From the NCBI GenBank assembly GCA_937883775.1, contig CAKZXZ010000200.1, positions 1-34,358 of the forward strand: a stretch of DNA of 34,358 bases, read 5' to 3'. The notes under the pieces are model-generated. The model searched no databases. It was not told the DNA's origin and saw only the letters and a list, made by a program, of their open reading frames with translations. Made by a program: the position numbers and the translations under genes. This stretch comes from an uncultured Paracoccaceae bacterium. GTDB lineage: Bacteria > Pseudomonadota > Alphaproteobacteria > Rhodobacterales > Rhodobacteraceae. The first letter of the stretch is position 1; each line of letters opens with the position of its first letter. Of the stretch, positions 9,659-19,035 are shown in pieces.

Positions 9659-11983
9659 GTGCCTTCATTCTCGAATACCCTTGAGCAAGCCATTCATTCG
9701 GCCCTGGCGCTGGCGAATAGCCGTCGTCATGAGTTGGCAACACTGGAACATCTTCTGCTCGCGCTGATTGATGAACCGGATGCGGCGAAAGTGATGCAAG
9801 CCTGTAGCGTCGATCTTGAGACGCTTAAGAAAACCCTCGAAGAGTTTATCGACGACGATCTGGCGACGCTTGTCACCGATGTCGATGGCTCCGAAGCTGT
9901 GCCGACAGCAGCATTCCAGCGCGTAATCCAGCGCGCTGCGATCCACGTTCAAAGCTCTGGCCGCACGGAAGTAACCGGTGCCAACGTTCTGGTCGCAATC
10001 TTCGCGGAACGCGAAAGCAATGCGGCCTATTTCCTGCAAGAACAGGACATGACGCGCTATGACGCGGTGAATTTCATTGCCCATGGCGTTGCAAAAGATC
10101 CCTCCTTTGGCGAAGCCCGCCCCGTTTCCGGCGCCTCTGAGCTTGAGGAAGAGGCCGTATCGGGCGTCACCGAGGGTGAGCAAAAGGAATCGGCGCTTGC
10201 GAAATATTGCGTCGATCTGAACGAAAAATCGCGTAAGGGCGATGTCGATCCTTTAATTGGCCGCGACAGCGAGGTTGAACGCTGCGTGCAGGTCTTGTGC
10301 CGCCGCCGCAAAAATAACCCGCTGCTGGTAGGTGATCCGGGCGTCGGCAAAACGGCCATTGCCGAAGGCTTGGCACGCAAGATCGTTCAAGGCGAAACGC
10401 CTGCCGTTTTGTCATCGGCGACCATCTTTTCGCTGGATATGGGCGCGCTTCTTGCAGGCACACGCTATCGCGGTGACTTCGAAGAACGCTTGAAAGCGGT
10501 CGTGACCGAATTGGAAGATCACCCGGATGCGGTGCTTTTCATTGACGAGATCCACACTGTTATCGGAGCCGGTGCCACATCGGGCGGCGCGATGGATGCG
10601 TCCAACCTGCTGAAGCCTGCGCTTCAGGGTGGCAAGCTACGCTGCATGGGCTCGACCACGTACAAGGAGTTCCGCCAGCATTTTGAAAAGGACCGCGCGC
10701 TGAGCCGCCGGTTCCAGAAAATCGACGTGGCAGAGCCGTCTGTGGACGACACCGTAAAGATCCTGAAAGGCCTGAAGCCCTATTTTGAGGATCACCACGC
10801 GATCAAATACACTTCGGATGCGATCAAAACGGCGGTGGAACTGTCCGCGCGCTATATCAATGACCGCAAGCTGCCTGATAAAGCGATTGATGTGATCGAC
10901 GAGGCGGGCGCGGCCCAGCATCTGGTGGCGGAAAGCAAGCGTCGCAAGACGATTGGCGCAAAAGAGATTGAAGCCGTCGTGGCCAAAATCGCGCGTATTC
11001 CGCCCAAAAACGTCTCCAAAGATGATGCCGAGGTGCTGAAAGATCTCGAAACCAGCCTCAAGCGGGTGGTCTTTGGGCAGGATGCGGCGATTGATGCGCT
11101 GTCTTCCGCAATCAAGCTGGCCCGTGCGGGTCTGCGCGAGCCTGAAAAGCCCATCGGTAACTACCTGTTCGCAGGTCCGACCGGTGTGGGTAAAACCGAA
11201 GTGGCCAAGCAACTGGCCGACACGCTAGGTGTGGAACTGCTGCGGTTTGATATGTCGGAATACATGGAGAAGCATGCGGTTTCCCGTCTGATCGGTGCCC
11301 CCCCGGGCTATGTCGGTTTCGATCAGGGCGGCATGTTGACGGATGGTGTGGACCAACATCCACATTGTGTGCTGCTTCTCGACGAGATGGAGAAGGCGCA
11401 CCCGGATGTCTACAACATTCTGCTGCAGGTCATGGACCACGGCACATTGACAGATCATAATGGGCGCACGGTGGATTTCCGCAATGTGATCCTGATTATG
11501 ACTTCGAATGCCGGTGCGTCCGAGCAAGCAAAAGCGGCTATTGGATTTGGTCGGGATCGTCGCGAGGGTGAGGATACGGCAGCGATTGAGCGGACCTTCA
11601 CGCCAGAATTCCGGAACCGTCTGGATGCCGTTATCTCGTTCGGGGCGTTGCCGAAAGATGTGATCCTGCAAGTGGTCGAGAAATTCGTGCTTCAGCTTGA
11701 AGCACAACTGATGGACCGCAATGTGACTTTTGAGCTGACGAAAGCTGCCACCGAGTGGCTGGCTGACAAAGGCTATGACGACAAGATGGGCGCGCGCCCG
11801 CTGGGTCGCGTTATTCAGGAGTATATCAAGAAGCCGCTGGCGGAAGAGCTGCTGTTCGGCAAGCTGGCCAAGGGCGGTATCGTCAAGGTTGGCGTTAAGG
11901 ACGGCAAGATTGACCTGCGCCTTGAAGCTCCTGAAAAGGCACGTATTTCGGGTGACAAGCCACCGCTTCTCACGGCGGAATGA
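9659..11983 (+). CDS. clpA: ATP-dependent Clp protease ATP-binding subunit ClpA
   Basis: ClpA is the AAA+ unfoldase that feeds substrates, including N-degron proteins delivered by ClpS, into ClpP. The 774-residue protein has the Clp N-domain (about 1-145), an acidic linker (about 155-180), AAA module 1 with Walker A GDPGVGKT (225-232), and AAA module 2 with Walker A GPTGVGKT (506-513). There is no long ClpB-type middle coiled coil. A ClpP-docking loop candidate is IGF at 628-630, a variant of the usual IG(L/F). The start is the GTG at 9659, preceded by AGAGGAG. Unlike in many alphaproteobacteria, no clpS lies directly upstream. The stop overlaps the next gene's ATG by four bases. Confidence 0.97.
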   Translation: MPSFSNTLEQAIHSALALANSRRHELATLEHLLLALIDEPDAAKVMQACSVDLETLKKTLEEFIDDDLATLVTDVDGSEAVPTAAFQRVIQRAAIHVQSSGRTEVTGANVLVAIFAERESNAAYFLQEQDMTRYDAVNFIAHGVAKDPSFGEARPVSGASELEEEAVSGVTEGEQKESALAKYCVDLNEKSRKGDVDPLIGRDSEVERCVQVLCRRRKNNPLLVGDPGVGKTAIAEGLARKIVQGETPAVLSSATIFSLDMGALLAGTRYRGDFEERLKAVVTELEDHPDAVLFIDEIHTVIGAGATSGGAMDASNLLKPALQGGKLRCMGSTTYKEFRQHFEKDRALSRRFQKIDVAEPSVDDTVKILKGLKPYFEDHHAIKYTSDAIKTAVELSARYINDRKLPDKAIDVIDEAGAAQHLVAESKRRKTIGAKEIEAVVAKIARIPPKNVSKDDAEVLKDLETSLKRVVFGQDAAIDALSSAIKLARAGLREPEKPIGNYLFAGPTGVGKTEVAKQLADTLGVELLRFDMSEYMEKHAVSRLIGAPPGYVGFDQGGMLTDGVDQHPHCVLLLDEMEKAHPDVYNILLQVMDHGTLTDHNGRTVDFRNVILIMTSNAGASEQAKAAIGFGRDRREGEDTAAIERTFTPEFRNRLDAVISFGALPKDVILQVVEKFVLQLEAQLMDRNVTFELTKAATEWLADKGYDDKMGARPLGRVIQEYIKKPLAEELLFGKLAKGGIVKVGVKDGKIDLRLEAPEKARISGDKPPLLTAE

Positions 11984-12939
11984 TAAAACGCGCCATCGCG
12001 CTGATATCGCTCGCAGCCCCCGCGGTTGCGAGCGATTTTTCGTTACAGTGGCCCATTGACTGCACGCTGGGCGACACCTGCTATATCCAACAATTCGTGG
12101 ATCATGACCCGAATGCCTCGGCCTCGGATTTTGCGTGCGGGCCGCTGACCTATGACACCCATAAAGGCACTGATTTTGCGCTCAATGATCTATCGATCAT
12201 GGAGGCAGGCGTTGATGTGCTTGCTGCAGCGCCAGGGCGGGTGGTGGCCACGCGCGATGGGATGGAAGACGTGATTTATACGCCCGACCGTGCTGCGCAA
12301 ATCGAGGGGCGCGACTGCGGCAATGGTCTGGTGATTGACCATGGAAGCGGCTGGCGGACGCAGTATTGCCACCTCAAACAAGGCTCTGTGATTGTTAAGA
12401 AGGGCCAGCGGGTCGACGCTGGTGCCGTTTTGGGAGAGGTCGGACTTTCGGGGCGCACCCAGTTCCCGCATCTGCATGTCACCCTACGCAAAAACGATCA
12501 GGTCGTTGATCCATTTGCCCCGGAAGGCCGGCGTATCTGCGGTCTACAGGAAAAGACACTTTGGGCTGAAGCGCCCGTGTTCCAAAACGGTGGCATCATC
12601 CGTGCGGGGTTCGCCGATGCGCCCCCGGCGTATGACGCGATCAAAGCCGGTCAGCAAAGCCTGACGGTTTTCACGCCGCAATCGGACGTCCTCGCAGTTT
12701 GGGTTCATTCCTTTGGTGCGCAGGCGGGCGATAGCTACAGGATAGAGATTATTGGGCCGGATGGGGCCGTTCTGCAAAAAGATGCCGAGCAGAGCCGGAC
12801 CCAAGCGCAGAGCTTTCGGTTTGTCGGCAAACGCAGACCTCCCGATGGATGGGCCAGCGGGGTTTACAGCGCAACACTCAGCCTGATCCGGGATGGGGTG
12901 GCAATTGATACCGCGCAGATCACTGCGACGGTTGAGTAG
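11980..12939 (+). CDS. Secreted M23 family metallopeptidase (LytM domain)
   Basis: A 319-residue exported peptidase of the M23/LytM group, which cut cross-linking peptides in peptidoglycan or act as activators of amidases. Residues 1-18 form the signal peptide (cleavage after AVAS). All zinc-site motifs are present: HKGTD (61-65), the His in YCHLKQG (131) and HLH (164-166), so it is likely catalytically active. The C-terminal part (about 185-319) is a second beta-rich region without a domain I recognise. Its ATG overlaps the clpA stop (ATGA), so the two are translationally coupled, although a functional link between ClpA and a periplasmic peptidase is not obvious. The stop directly abuts the convergent gene's stop. 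Confidence 0.92.
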   Translation: MIKRAIALISLAAPAVASDFSLQWPIDCTLGDTCYIQQFVDHDPNASASDFACGPLTYDTHKGTDFALNDLSIMEAGVDVLAAAPGRVVATRDGMEDVIYTPDRAAQIEGRDCGNGLVIDHGSGWRTQYCHLKQGSVIVKKGQRVDAGAVLGEVGLSGRTQFPHLHVTLRKNDQVVDPFAPEGRRICGLQEKTLWAEAPVFQNGGIIRAGFADAPPAYDAIKAGQQSLTVFTPQSDVLAVWVHSFGAQAGDSYRIEIIGPDGAVLQKDAEQSRTQAQSFRFVGKRRPPDGWASGVYSATLSLIRDGVAIDTAQITATVE

Positions 12940-14541
12940 CTATTTTTCCGTCAGCTTCAGTTCAATTCGCCGATTTTGGGCACGTGCCTCGGATGTATCG
13001 GCCGTATTGACGGGCTGGTATTGACCAAACCCATTCGCCGCCAACCGGTCGGGCGGAAGCCCAAGAGCATCAATCATATAGCGCACCACAGATAAGGCGC
13101 GGGCCTGGCTCAGCTCCCAGTTATCCTCGAACGCGCCAAAGCCGGACAGCGGCACATTATCGGTGTGACCGTCAACACGGATCACCCAATCGAGCGCATC
13201 GGGAATATCCTGTGCAACCTCGCTCAGGATCGTGGCAACCTTGGCAATTTCGGTCCGCCCTTCAGCGGAAAGCCTCGCCTGGCCTGTCGCGAACAGGACC
13301 TCGGAGGAGAAAACAAAGCGGTCGCCTTCGATGCGGACACCTTCTTGGGTTCCAAGCAAATCACGGAGCGCACCGAAAAACTCAGACCGGTAACGCTCGA
13401 GGTTTTGGTTTTCAGCCTCGAGCCGAATGCGTTCGGCTTCCTCCAATTCGCGGCGGCGGCGCTCTTCGGCAGCGACTTGGGCCAGCGCAGTGTTGAGCTG
13501 GGTGCCCAGCGTATCAAGCTGAACCTGGGCGGCTTCATCGCGGGCACGCGCATCATCAAGCAAGGTCTGCAGCGATCCAAGCTGTCCACGCAAGGCAGCG
13601 ACCTGTTCATTGAGCAAAGCCAGTTTGCGTTGATCTTCCAGCGATTGTGCCTCTTTTTCGGACAATTCCGCTTCGGCGACGGCAAGAAGCGCGGCTTGGC
13701 GTTCTACCTCGGTCAGTTGGGTTTCAGACGTGATCGTCAATTCGTCACGCGCGGCGCGGGCAGCTGCGAGCAGCGTCAGCGTTTCCTCAGCCTCGCGGCG
13801 CTGTTGCTCAAGCGCAAGCGTCATCGCAGTCAGTTCGGTTTGGGCATTTTGCAAGCGTTCACGAAGGGCTTCGGCGGCTGCGGCTTCGGTCAGCCGCGCC
13901 GTTTCTTCCGCGCTAAGCGCTTCGGCAGTGGCGGCGTTTTCGAGACGTAGATCGGCGATCATGGCCTCAAGCGCTTCGCGTTGCGCGGCGGCAAGACGGG
14001 CCGCCTCGGTCTGGGCGTCAATCTCGGAACGGGTTTGCGCGATGGCAAGGTTGAGCTGCTCTTGTTCGCTCAGCAGTTCTGCCTCTGAGCCTTCAAGCTC
14101 GGTTATGCGGCCCAAAGCCTGATCGCGTTCTGCCAAAAGGCCCGCGACCTGTGCTTCGAATCCGGTGATGCGGGTTTCGGCTTCGGCCAACGCAGTGTCA
14201 CGTTCGGCCAGCGTGCCTTGGAGGGCCGCGATGGTCGCCGCACGTTCGGCGGATTCAGCGCGCGTGTCGGACAGCGTTGCTGAAAGCGCCCCTAGGCGGG
14301 TTTGCAGATCGGCCGTGCGGTCGCGTTCCAACCCCAGTTGATCGGCGAGCGATGCCAATTCGACCGACAGCGCGTCCAACTCGCTTTCTTGCCCGGTGAT
14401 CGTCTCGCGCAATATGAATTGCACCACCATAAAGATTGTCAGCACGAACATCAGTACCAGCAAAAGCGCTGTCATTGCATCAACAAAGCCGGGCCAGATC
14501 GACGCCTGAAAGCGTGCGCCCGTTCTACGCGACAGCGCCAT
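12940..14541 (-). CDS. MotB/OmpA-domain protein with long coiled coil
   Basis: A 533-residue inner-membrane-anchored protein. One N-terminal transmembrane helix (about 20-45) follows the MotB-like start SIWPGFVDAMTALLLVLMFV, whose Asp21 matches the proton-binding Asp of MotB, ExbD and TolR. Residues about 50-390 are an almost unbroken Ala/Glu/Leu/Arg-rich coiled coil in the periplasm. The C-terminal domain (about 400-530) is a MotB/OmpA peptidoglycan-binding domain with VDGHTDNVPL, NWELSQARALSVVRYM and the closing NRRIELKL. It starts three bases after the ExbB-like gene ends, so the pair is one unit and together should form a stator-like ion channel. It is longer than MotB because of the coiled coil. 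No flagellar, tonB or tolA gene is nearby, so the driven partner is unknown. Confidence 0.88.
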   Translation of the reverse strand: MALSRRTGARFQASIWPGFVDAMTALLLVLMFVLTIFMVVQFILRETITGQESELDALSVELASLADQLGLERDRTADLQTRLGALSATLSDTRAESAERAATIAALQGTLAERDTALAEAETRITGFEAQVAGLLAERDQALGRITELEGSEAELLSEQEQLNLAIAQTRSEIDAQTEAARLAAAQREALEAMIADLRLENAATAEALSAEETARLTEAAAAEALRERLQNAQTELTAMTLALEQQRREAEETLTLLAAARAARDELTITSETQLTEVERQAALLAVAEAELSEKEAQSLEDQRKLALLNEQVAALRGQLGSLQTLLDDARARDEAAQVQLDTLGTQLNTALAQVAAEERRRRELEEAERIRLEAENQNLERYRSEFFGALRDLLGTQEGVRIEGDRFVFSSEVLFATGQARLSAEGRTEIAKVATILSEVAQDIPDALDWVIRVDGHTDNVPLSGFGAFEDNWELSQARALSVVRYMIDALGLPPDRLAANGFGQYQPVNTADTSEARAQNRRIELKLTEK

Positions 14542-14544
14542 CGG

Positions 14545-15702
14545 TCAGGTCCCGTCTTTCGGCGGGCCAGCGGCCACAGCACGGGTGAGAGAGCTTAGAT
14601 CAGCGCGCAATTCGCTGATGACATCTTGCCGCCCAGCGGCGAGTTCTTCCGAAATCTTGAGCAGTTGCACATCGATAGAGCGTAGGCGCATCCGGCTTTC
14701 GGCATCCAGACCGTCGCCATCCATCCGCTCGATCAGGCGCTCCTGCCCTTCGGCAACGCGGGCAAGCATCGCGTTGGGGCTGTCCTGGCCTGCGAGTTGC
14801 TGGGTCAAAAGCGCCATCGCTTCGGTCATCCGGGTGAGCTTGTCGTCAACGGCGGCGCGGCTGGCATCGCTTTGCAAAAAGACCGTGCGCAGGCCATCCA
14901 TCTGTTCGGACATGTGATCCAGAACACCCGCCATGAAGTTCTGCTCGGACCCGCTTTCACCTTCGGCGGCGGAAAAACCGACGCGGGTGATGGTCGAAAG
15001 CCAATCTTCCAGTTCGCGGTAAAAGCGGTTTTGGCCGTGGCCTGCAAACAGCTCAAGCAGGCCAACAATCAGCGATCCCGCAAGGCCCAAAAGCGAAGAT
15101 GCAAAAGCGACGCCCATACCGGCAAGCTGGGATTCAAGACCCCCCATGAGGCGGCCAAAAATCTCAACCCCGCCATCACCTTCTTCGGGGTTGAGCGAGC
15201 GGATCGTGTCGACCATGGCGGGAACAGTTGTTGCAAGCCCGTAAAACGTGCCTAAAAGGCCAAGGAAAATCAGTAGGTTAACGATATAACGCGTGATCTC
15301 TCGCGCCTCGTCAATGCGGGTGGCGACGGATTCAAGAATCGACCGGGTCGAGGTCGCATTCAACTGACTGCGCGCACCTTTGGTGCGCAGCATTGCGGCA
15401 AGCGTCGCCAAAAGGGCGGGCGGCTGCGGGATATCAGAGCCCAGACGTTGGGAGGCGAACCCTTCGATCCAGCGCACGGACGAGATCAGTTGAACCACTT
15501 GCCAAAAACACGCCAACACACCAAGCAGAAAGACCAATACGATGAAGCCGTTCAAATACGGGTTCGCGTAAAAGACCGGACCGATGCGCGGCAAGGCCAG
15601 ATAAACGCCTGCACCGACCAGCCCGAGGGCGGTCAGCATCAGAACAATCTGTCTGACGGGTTGGGAAAAATACGGCTCGGCCTCGAGGTCGGTTAGGGCC
15701 AT
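14545..15702 (-). CDS. MotA/TolQ/ExbB-type proton channel protein
   Basis: A 385-residue integral membrane protein with the MotA/TolQ/ExbB proton-channel domain. Hydrophobic segments lie near residues 18-38 and 52-72, then the paired helices of the channel, with the family block NLLIFLGLLGTFYGLATTVP followed by MGVAFASSLLGLAGSLIVGL. The C-terminal 130 residues are helical and charged, probably a cytoplasmic coiled coil. I start it at the ATG at 15702, with CAGGAG eight bases upstream; a GTG at 15720 would add six residues but has no ribosome site. With the downstream MotB-like protein it should form a 5:2 type ion-driven motor. It is not a flagellar MotA (sequence and gene context differ). 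What it powers is not shown by this window. Confidence 0.88.
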   Translation of the reverse strand: MALTDLEAEPYFSQPVRQIVLMLTALGLVGAGVYLALPRIGPVFYANPYLNGFIVLVFLLGVLACFWQVVQLISSVRWIEGFASQRLGSDIPQPPALLATLAAMLRTKGARSQLNATSTRSILESVATRIDEAREITRYIVNLLIFLGLLGTFYGLATTVPAMVDTIRSLNPEEGDGGVEIFGRLMGGLESQLAGMGVAFASSLLGLAGSLIVGLLELFAGHGQNRFYRELEDWLSTITRVGFSAAEGESGSEQNFMAGVLDHMSEQMDGLRTVFLQSDASRAAVDDKLTRMTEAMALLTQQLAGQDSPNAMLARVAEGQERLIERMDGDGLDAESRMRLRSIDVQLLKISEELAAGRQDVISELRADLSSLTRAVAAGPPKDGT

Positions 15703-15768
15703 GTGGTCCGCTCCTGACACCTTGTTTTGTTACAGCAAACCTACGGTACGATCCGCAATTAACCAAGC

Positions 15769-16299
15769 CTAATCCGTGCGGCTGCTCAGGTGTTTTGACA
15801 GCCAATCAATATCCGGGTCGTGGATGCCCAGTTCGGCCAGGTGATCGGCGGTATTGTGCAGGTATTCCGTGTTCGGACCCCGCCCGCCGACGGCGCGCGA
15901 GATGACTTCGGCCTGTTTCGAGAGCGGCAAAGGCCCGGTATATTGCTCATGCGCGGGATCAATGACGTAGGAGACGGCCTCGACAGTGCGCCCATCGGCT
16001 AAGCGAAGCGGCAGCCATTCTTCGAGATAGGCAGACGAGATGAGCTCGCGCTCGCGCAGGGTTTGCAGGGTTGCATCCTCATGGCCGTCCGCGGCGCGAA
16101 AGGCGACACCTTCGCAGGTCGCGGCCTCGGCCTTGTCCAAGGCCAGCACCAGACCGGGATCGGCATGCGTACCGCGGTGATGCACCGACCACATGCAAAA
16201 GCTGCGGTGATAGCCATGCAGCGTTGCAAGCTGTTGCTCACCCACTTCAAAACCGGGGTTCCAGATCAACGATCCGTAGCCGAACACCCATAGCGTCAT
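15769..16299 (-). CDS. ChaC-like glutathione-specific gamma-glutamylcyclotransferase
   Basis: ChaC-type enzymes split glutathione into 5-oxoproline and Cys-Gly in the cytoplasm. The 176-residue product begins with the family signature WVFGYGSLIWNPGF (YGSLIW at 8-13), continues with GYHRSFCMWSVHHRGT, and has the catalytic glutamate region LRERE (81-85) followed by the conserved SAYLEEWLPL. Length is normal for bacterial ChaC. A strong AGGAGG ribosome site precedes the ATG. It is divergent from the DUF2125 gene (62-base gap) and lies upstream of the ExbB-like gene on the same strand, separated by 66 bases, so co-transcription is possible. Confidence 0.92.
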   Translation of the reverse strand: MTLWVFGYGSLIWNPGFEVGEQQLATLHGYHRSFCMWSVHHRGTHADPGLVLALDKAEAATCEGVAFRAADGHEDATLQTLRERELISSAYLEEWLPLRLADGRTVEAVSYVIDPAHEQYTGPLPLSKQAEVISRAVGGRGPNTEYLHNTADHLAELGIHDPDIDWLSKHLSSRTD

Positions 16300-16361
16300 C
16301 TTGCTGGTCCTCCTGTTATCTGCCCTATAAACGAGGGCAAGCTGATGTGAAAGGAGCCTCC

Positions 16362-17363
16362 ATGCGCCTCTTGGGGATCATTGTGTTTTTGGCCGTCGCC
16401 GGCTGGAGCGGCTATTGGTACGCGGGCAAATCCGCCTATCAGGCAGGGCTCGAGCGGTGGTTTGATGACCGCCGCGCAGAAGGCTGGGTCGCGGAATACG
16501 AAACGCTGGCTACAGTTGGCTATCCAAGCCGGTTTGACACCGAAGTGACCGCGTTGGAACTGGTAGATCCGGAAACGGGTGTGGCCTGGCAAGCGCCGCT
16601 CTTTCGGGTGGAGGCTGCCAGTGCAAGCCCAACCGAAATTGACGTGATCTGGCCCGCCGAACAAACCCTCGCCTCCCCCGAAGAACGCGTGACACTTCTG
16701 TCGGATGTGATGGAGGCCGGCGTGCGGTTCCGGCCCAACACGTCGCTTGCATTAGAAGCGATGGACGCAACATTGGATGGGCTTGTGCTGCGATCGTCAG
16801 AAGGCTGGGAAAGCCGGGTCGAAAGTGGTGTCTTCAACACGCGGCTTGATGAGGGATCGCAAACAGCGCATGTGATTACCTTTGCAGCGACGGGGGTGAC
16901 GCCCGGCTCTCAGGTCGTTGATATCATTGACAGCTCCGATATTCTGCCAGACGCTTTAGAAACTGTGCAGCTGGACATGACAGCAGATTTCGATGCCCCG
17001 TGGGACCGCGCCGCAATTGAAGAGCGGCGGCCTCAACCGACGGCGTTGGACTTGCGGTTGGCCAAAGCCCAGTGGGGACCGTTGGAGTTGAGCGCAACCG
17101 GGGCGGTGACTGTCGATGCGGAAGGCCGACCCGAGGGCAACATCGACATCAAAGCGACGGAATGGCGCGAGATGTTGAAGATGGCGGTCGCAGGCGGGGT
17201 AATCCCCGAAGAGATCGCGCCAACGATCGAACGCGGTTTGGAACTGCTGGCGGGGTTTTCGGGCAGCAGCACATCTCTGAACACAACGCTCAATTTTCGG
17301 GGTGGGCTGATGAGCGTGGGACCGATCCCGGTCGGGCCGGCACCTGTGTTGCGCTTGCGTTAG
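16362..17363 (+). CDS. DUF2125 domain protein, membrane-anchored
   Basis: A 333-residue protein of the DUF2125 family, which is frequent in alphaproteobacteria and of unknown function. An N-terminal hydrophobic helix (about 3-18, RLLGIIVFLAVAGWSGYWYAG) is an uncleaved anchor or signal peptide. Family traits are the early block GLERWFDDRRAEGWVAEY, GYPSRFDTEVTALEL, and repeated beta-rich segments thereafter, compatible with an AsmA-like elongated periplasmic fold (inference). The start is the ATG at 16362, preceded by AAGGAG. Its last four bases overlap the stop of the convergent extensin-like gene. It is read opposite to hisC-tyrA-extensin, a neighbourhood I recall from other Rhodobacterales. 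Confidence 0.85.
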   Translation: MRLLGIIVFLAVAGWSGYWYAGKSAYQAGLERWFDDRRAEGWVAEYETLATVGYPSRFDTEVTALELVDPETGVAWQAPLFRVEAASASPTEIDVIWPAEQTLASPEERVTLLSDVMEAGVRFRPNTSLALEAMDATLDGLVLRSSEGWESRVESGVFNTRLDEGSQTAHVITFAATGVTPGSQVVDIIDSSDILPDALETVQLDMTADFDAPWDRAAIEERRPQPTALDLRLAKAQWGPLELSATGAVTVDAEGRPEGNIDIKATEWREMLKMAVAGGVIPEEIAPTIERGLELLAGFSGSSTSLNTTLNFRGGLMSVGPIPVGPAPVLRLR

Positions 17364-18112
17364 CGGCAGTAAGGGCCGCCCCGGTGGCGCGCGGTGTCGA
17401 AATGGAAATGATCGCGGTGAAAGCGGTCTGAGTTGGGGCCAAGTACTGTGCCAAACGGCCCACAAGCCGCGCGGTGCATGTCGCGTAGGGCCCGGCCTTT
17501 ACGGCCCCCACCCCAGTCACGCAGGACCGAAATCTGGCTGCCGTCTTGCAGATTGACAGCCGAGATATCAATCGCACGCCCCTTGCCATGCTCGCTGATC
17601 CGCGCGCCTTTTTGGTTGTTGCGGGTGCGGCAGGCATAATGCGCGGCCACGCGTAGCGATTTAATGCCTCCGCCCTGGTTGCCGACGGCGGGCCGCACGC
17701 CTTTATCGACCCATTTACGCAAAGCGATGGCGGTTGGGCAATCGATGGTTGCCGCTTGCGTCAGCGCCACGCCAGACACAGCGCGCACGCGAACAGCCTC
17801 AGGCACGCCACAGCCGCGAATACGGCCCGGAATGGGCGCGATCCGCTCGCCTTGGATTGACGGGTCATTGCATATTCCGCCGCCTGCGTTCGGGACACGG
17901 CGCGACATGGCTTTGTGAAGATTTGCGGGGCGGTTATCAGGCCGGATCGAGATGATTGGCCCTGCCCCGCCGCGCGCAAGCACAACACCAGCGACTATGC
18001 TGTTCATCTGGGCAGCATCGGCTGAAATCGGGCGGGCCTCGGGGCGAATGGACTGCTCAGGCGCCGCTGTCGCAGCAGATGCTGCCAACAGCAGAGCAAA
18101 GGCCCAACGCAT
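17360..18112 (-). CDS. Extensin-like family protein (D,D-peptidase-like fold)
   Basis: A 250-residue exported protein with a signal peptide (1-16, cleavage after ATAA). The C-terminal 150 residues match the extensin-like C domain, a bacterial family related in fold to the VanY/M15 zinc D,D-carboxypeptidases. The metal motifs can be seen as ISEHGKGRAIDI and FHRDHFHFD, and four cysteines (IDCPT, YACRT, AACGP, PYCR) probably form disulfides. The N-terminal part is Pro/Arg-rich and probably disordered. A peptidoglycan-directed role is inference. Its ATG overlaps the tyrA stop by one base (TAATG), so it is coupled to hisC-tyrA although it shares no pathway with them. Confidence 0.85.
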   Translation of the reverse strand: MRWAFALLLAASAATAAPEQSIRPEARPISADAAQMNSIVAGVVLARGGAGPIISIRPDNRPANLHKAMSRRVPNAGGGICNDPSIQGERIAPIPGRIRGCGVPEAVRVRAVSGVALTQAATIDCPTAIALRKWVDKGVRPAVGNQGGGIKSLRVAAHYACRTRNNQKGARISEHGKGRAIDISAVNLQDGSQISVLRDWGGGRKGRALRDMHRAACGPFGTVLGPNSDRFHRDHFHFDTARHRGGPYCR

Positions 18113-19035
18113 TAAGTTTTCACCTTGGAACGGCCAAAATCAGGGGCGTCGGTGTCCTGACCAGCCTCGATGATCCCGCGCCGAATGGCACGGGTCCGGG
18201 TGAAATAGTCATAAAGGTGATCGCCATCGCCGGTGCGGATGGCGCGTTGCAGGGCGAACAGTTCTTCGGTGAAACGGCCAAGGATTTCGAGCGTGGCATC
18301 CTTGTTGTTCAGAAAAACATCGCGCCACATGGTCGGATCACTGGCGGCGATACGGGTGAAGTCGCGGAAACCGGCAGCGGAGTATTTGATGACCTCACTA
18401 TCGGTCACGCGGCGCAGATCGTCAGCCACCCCGACCATTGTATAGGCAATGAGATGCGGCGCGTGGCTGGTAACGGCAAGCACGAGATCATGATGATCGG
18501 GATCCATTTCTTCGACCCGGGCGCCCATCCCTTCCCAAAGCGCGCGCAGGTCTGCGATTGCCTGAGCATCGCTGCCTGAGACGGGAACGAGAAGCGTAAA
18601 ACGGTTGTCAAAGAGCTCCGCAAAGCCCGAACGGGGCCCGGAATGCTCTGTCCCGGCCAATGGATGACCAGGAATAAAGTGCACGTTTTCAGGTAGATGT
18701 GGGCCAACCGCGTCAATAACCTCTCGTTTGACGGAGCCGACATCGGTGATCGTGGCACCCTCTTTCAGCGCGGGCGCAATATCGGCAGCGACCTGACCCA
18801 TCACCCCGACAGGCACGCAAAGAACGACCAGATCGGCATCTTTTACAGCAGCCGCAGCAGTGTCGTGGATCTCATCACAAAGCCCGATCTCGCGTGCAGT
18901 CTCACGCGTTTCCGCTGAGCGCGCATAACCCGTCACCGTACCTGCCAGACCGCCGCGCTTGATCGCCCAGAACATGGATGACGCGATAAGGCCAAGCCCG
19001 ATCAGGGCCACGCGGTTGTAGATTGGCGTGTTCAT
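18112..19035 (-). CDS. tyrA: Prephenate/arogenate dehydrogenase
   Basis: A monofunctional TyrA-type dehydrogenase that oxidatively decarboxylates prephenate (or arogenate) with NAD(P)+ in tyrosine synthesis. The 307-residue protein starts with the dinucleotide fold [14 protein letters not shown] (GLGLIAS at 13-19) and has the family active-site block [10 protein letters not shown] (124-133), with two histidines at the expected positions. No chorismate mutase or ACT domain is fused. The start at 19035 overlaps the hisC stop by four bases (ATGA); a longer frame to 19116 would run into hisC and adds an Arg-rich, unconserved stretch. Whether prephenate or arogenate is preferred cannot be read here. 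Confidence 0.94.
   Translation of the reverse strand: MNTPIYNRVALIGLGLIASSMFWAIKRGGLAGTVTGYARSAETRETAREIGLCDEIHDTAAAAVKDADLVVLCVPVGVMGQVAADIAPALKEGATITDVGSVKREVIDAVGPHLPENVHFIPGHPLAGTEHSGPRSGFAELFDNRFTLLVPVSGSDAQAIADLRALWEGMGARVEEMDPDHHDLVLAVTSHAPHLIAYTMVGVADDLRRVTDSEVIKYSAAGFRDFTRIAASDPTMWRDVFLNNKDATLEILGRFTEELFALQRAIRTGDGDHLYDYFTRTRAIRRGIIEAGQDTDAPDFGRSKVKT

Noticed and set aside
13165-13950. A 261-codon plus-strand open frame inside the MotB-like gene
   Set aside because: It is antisense to the repetitive coiled-coil coding region, and its Phe/Arg/Gly-rich low-complexity translation follows from that repeat pattern. No start signal is present.
12940-15702. Zorya phage defence system (ZorAB)
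   Set aside because: The channel and MotB-like pair recalls ZorAB, but no zorC, zorD or zorE gene is adjacent, the coiled coil lies in the MotB-like rather than the channel subunit, and neighbours are housekeeping genes.
15703-15720. Alternative GTG start of the ExbB-like gene at 15720
   Set aside because: No ribosome site lies before it, while CAGGAG is well placed for the ATG at 15702; the extra six residues show no conserved feature.
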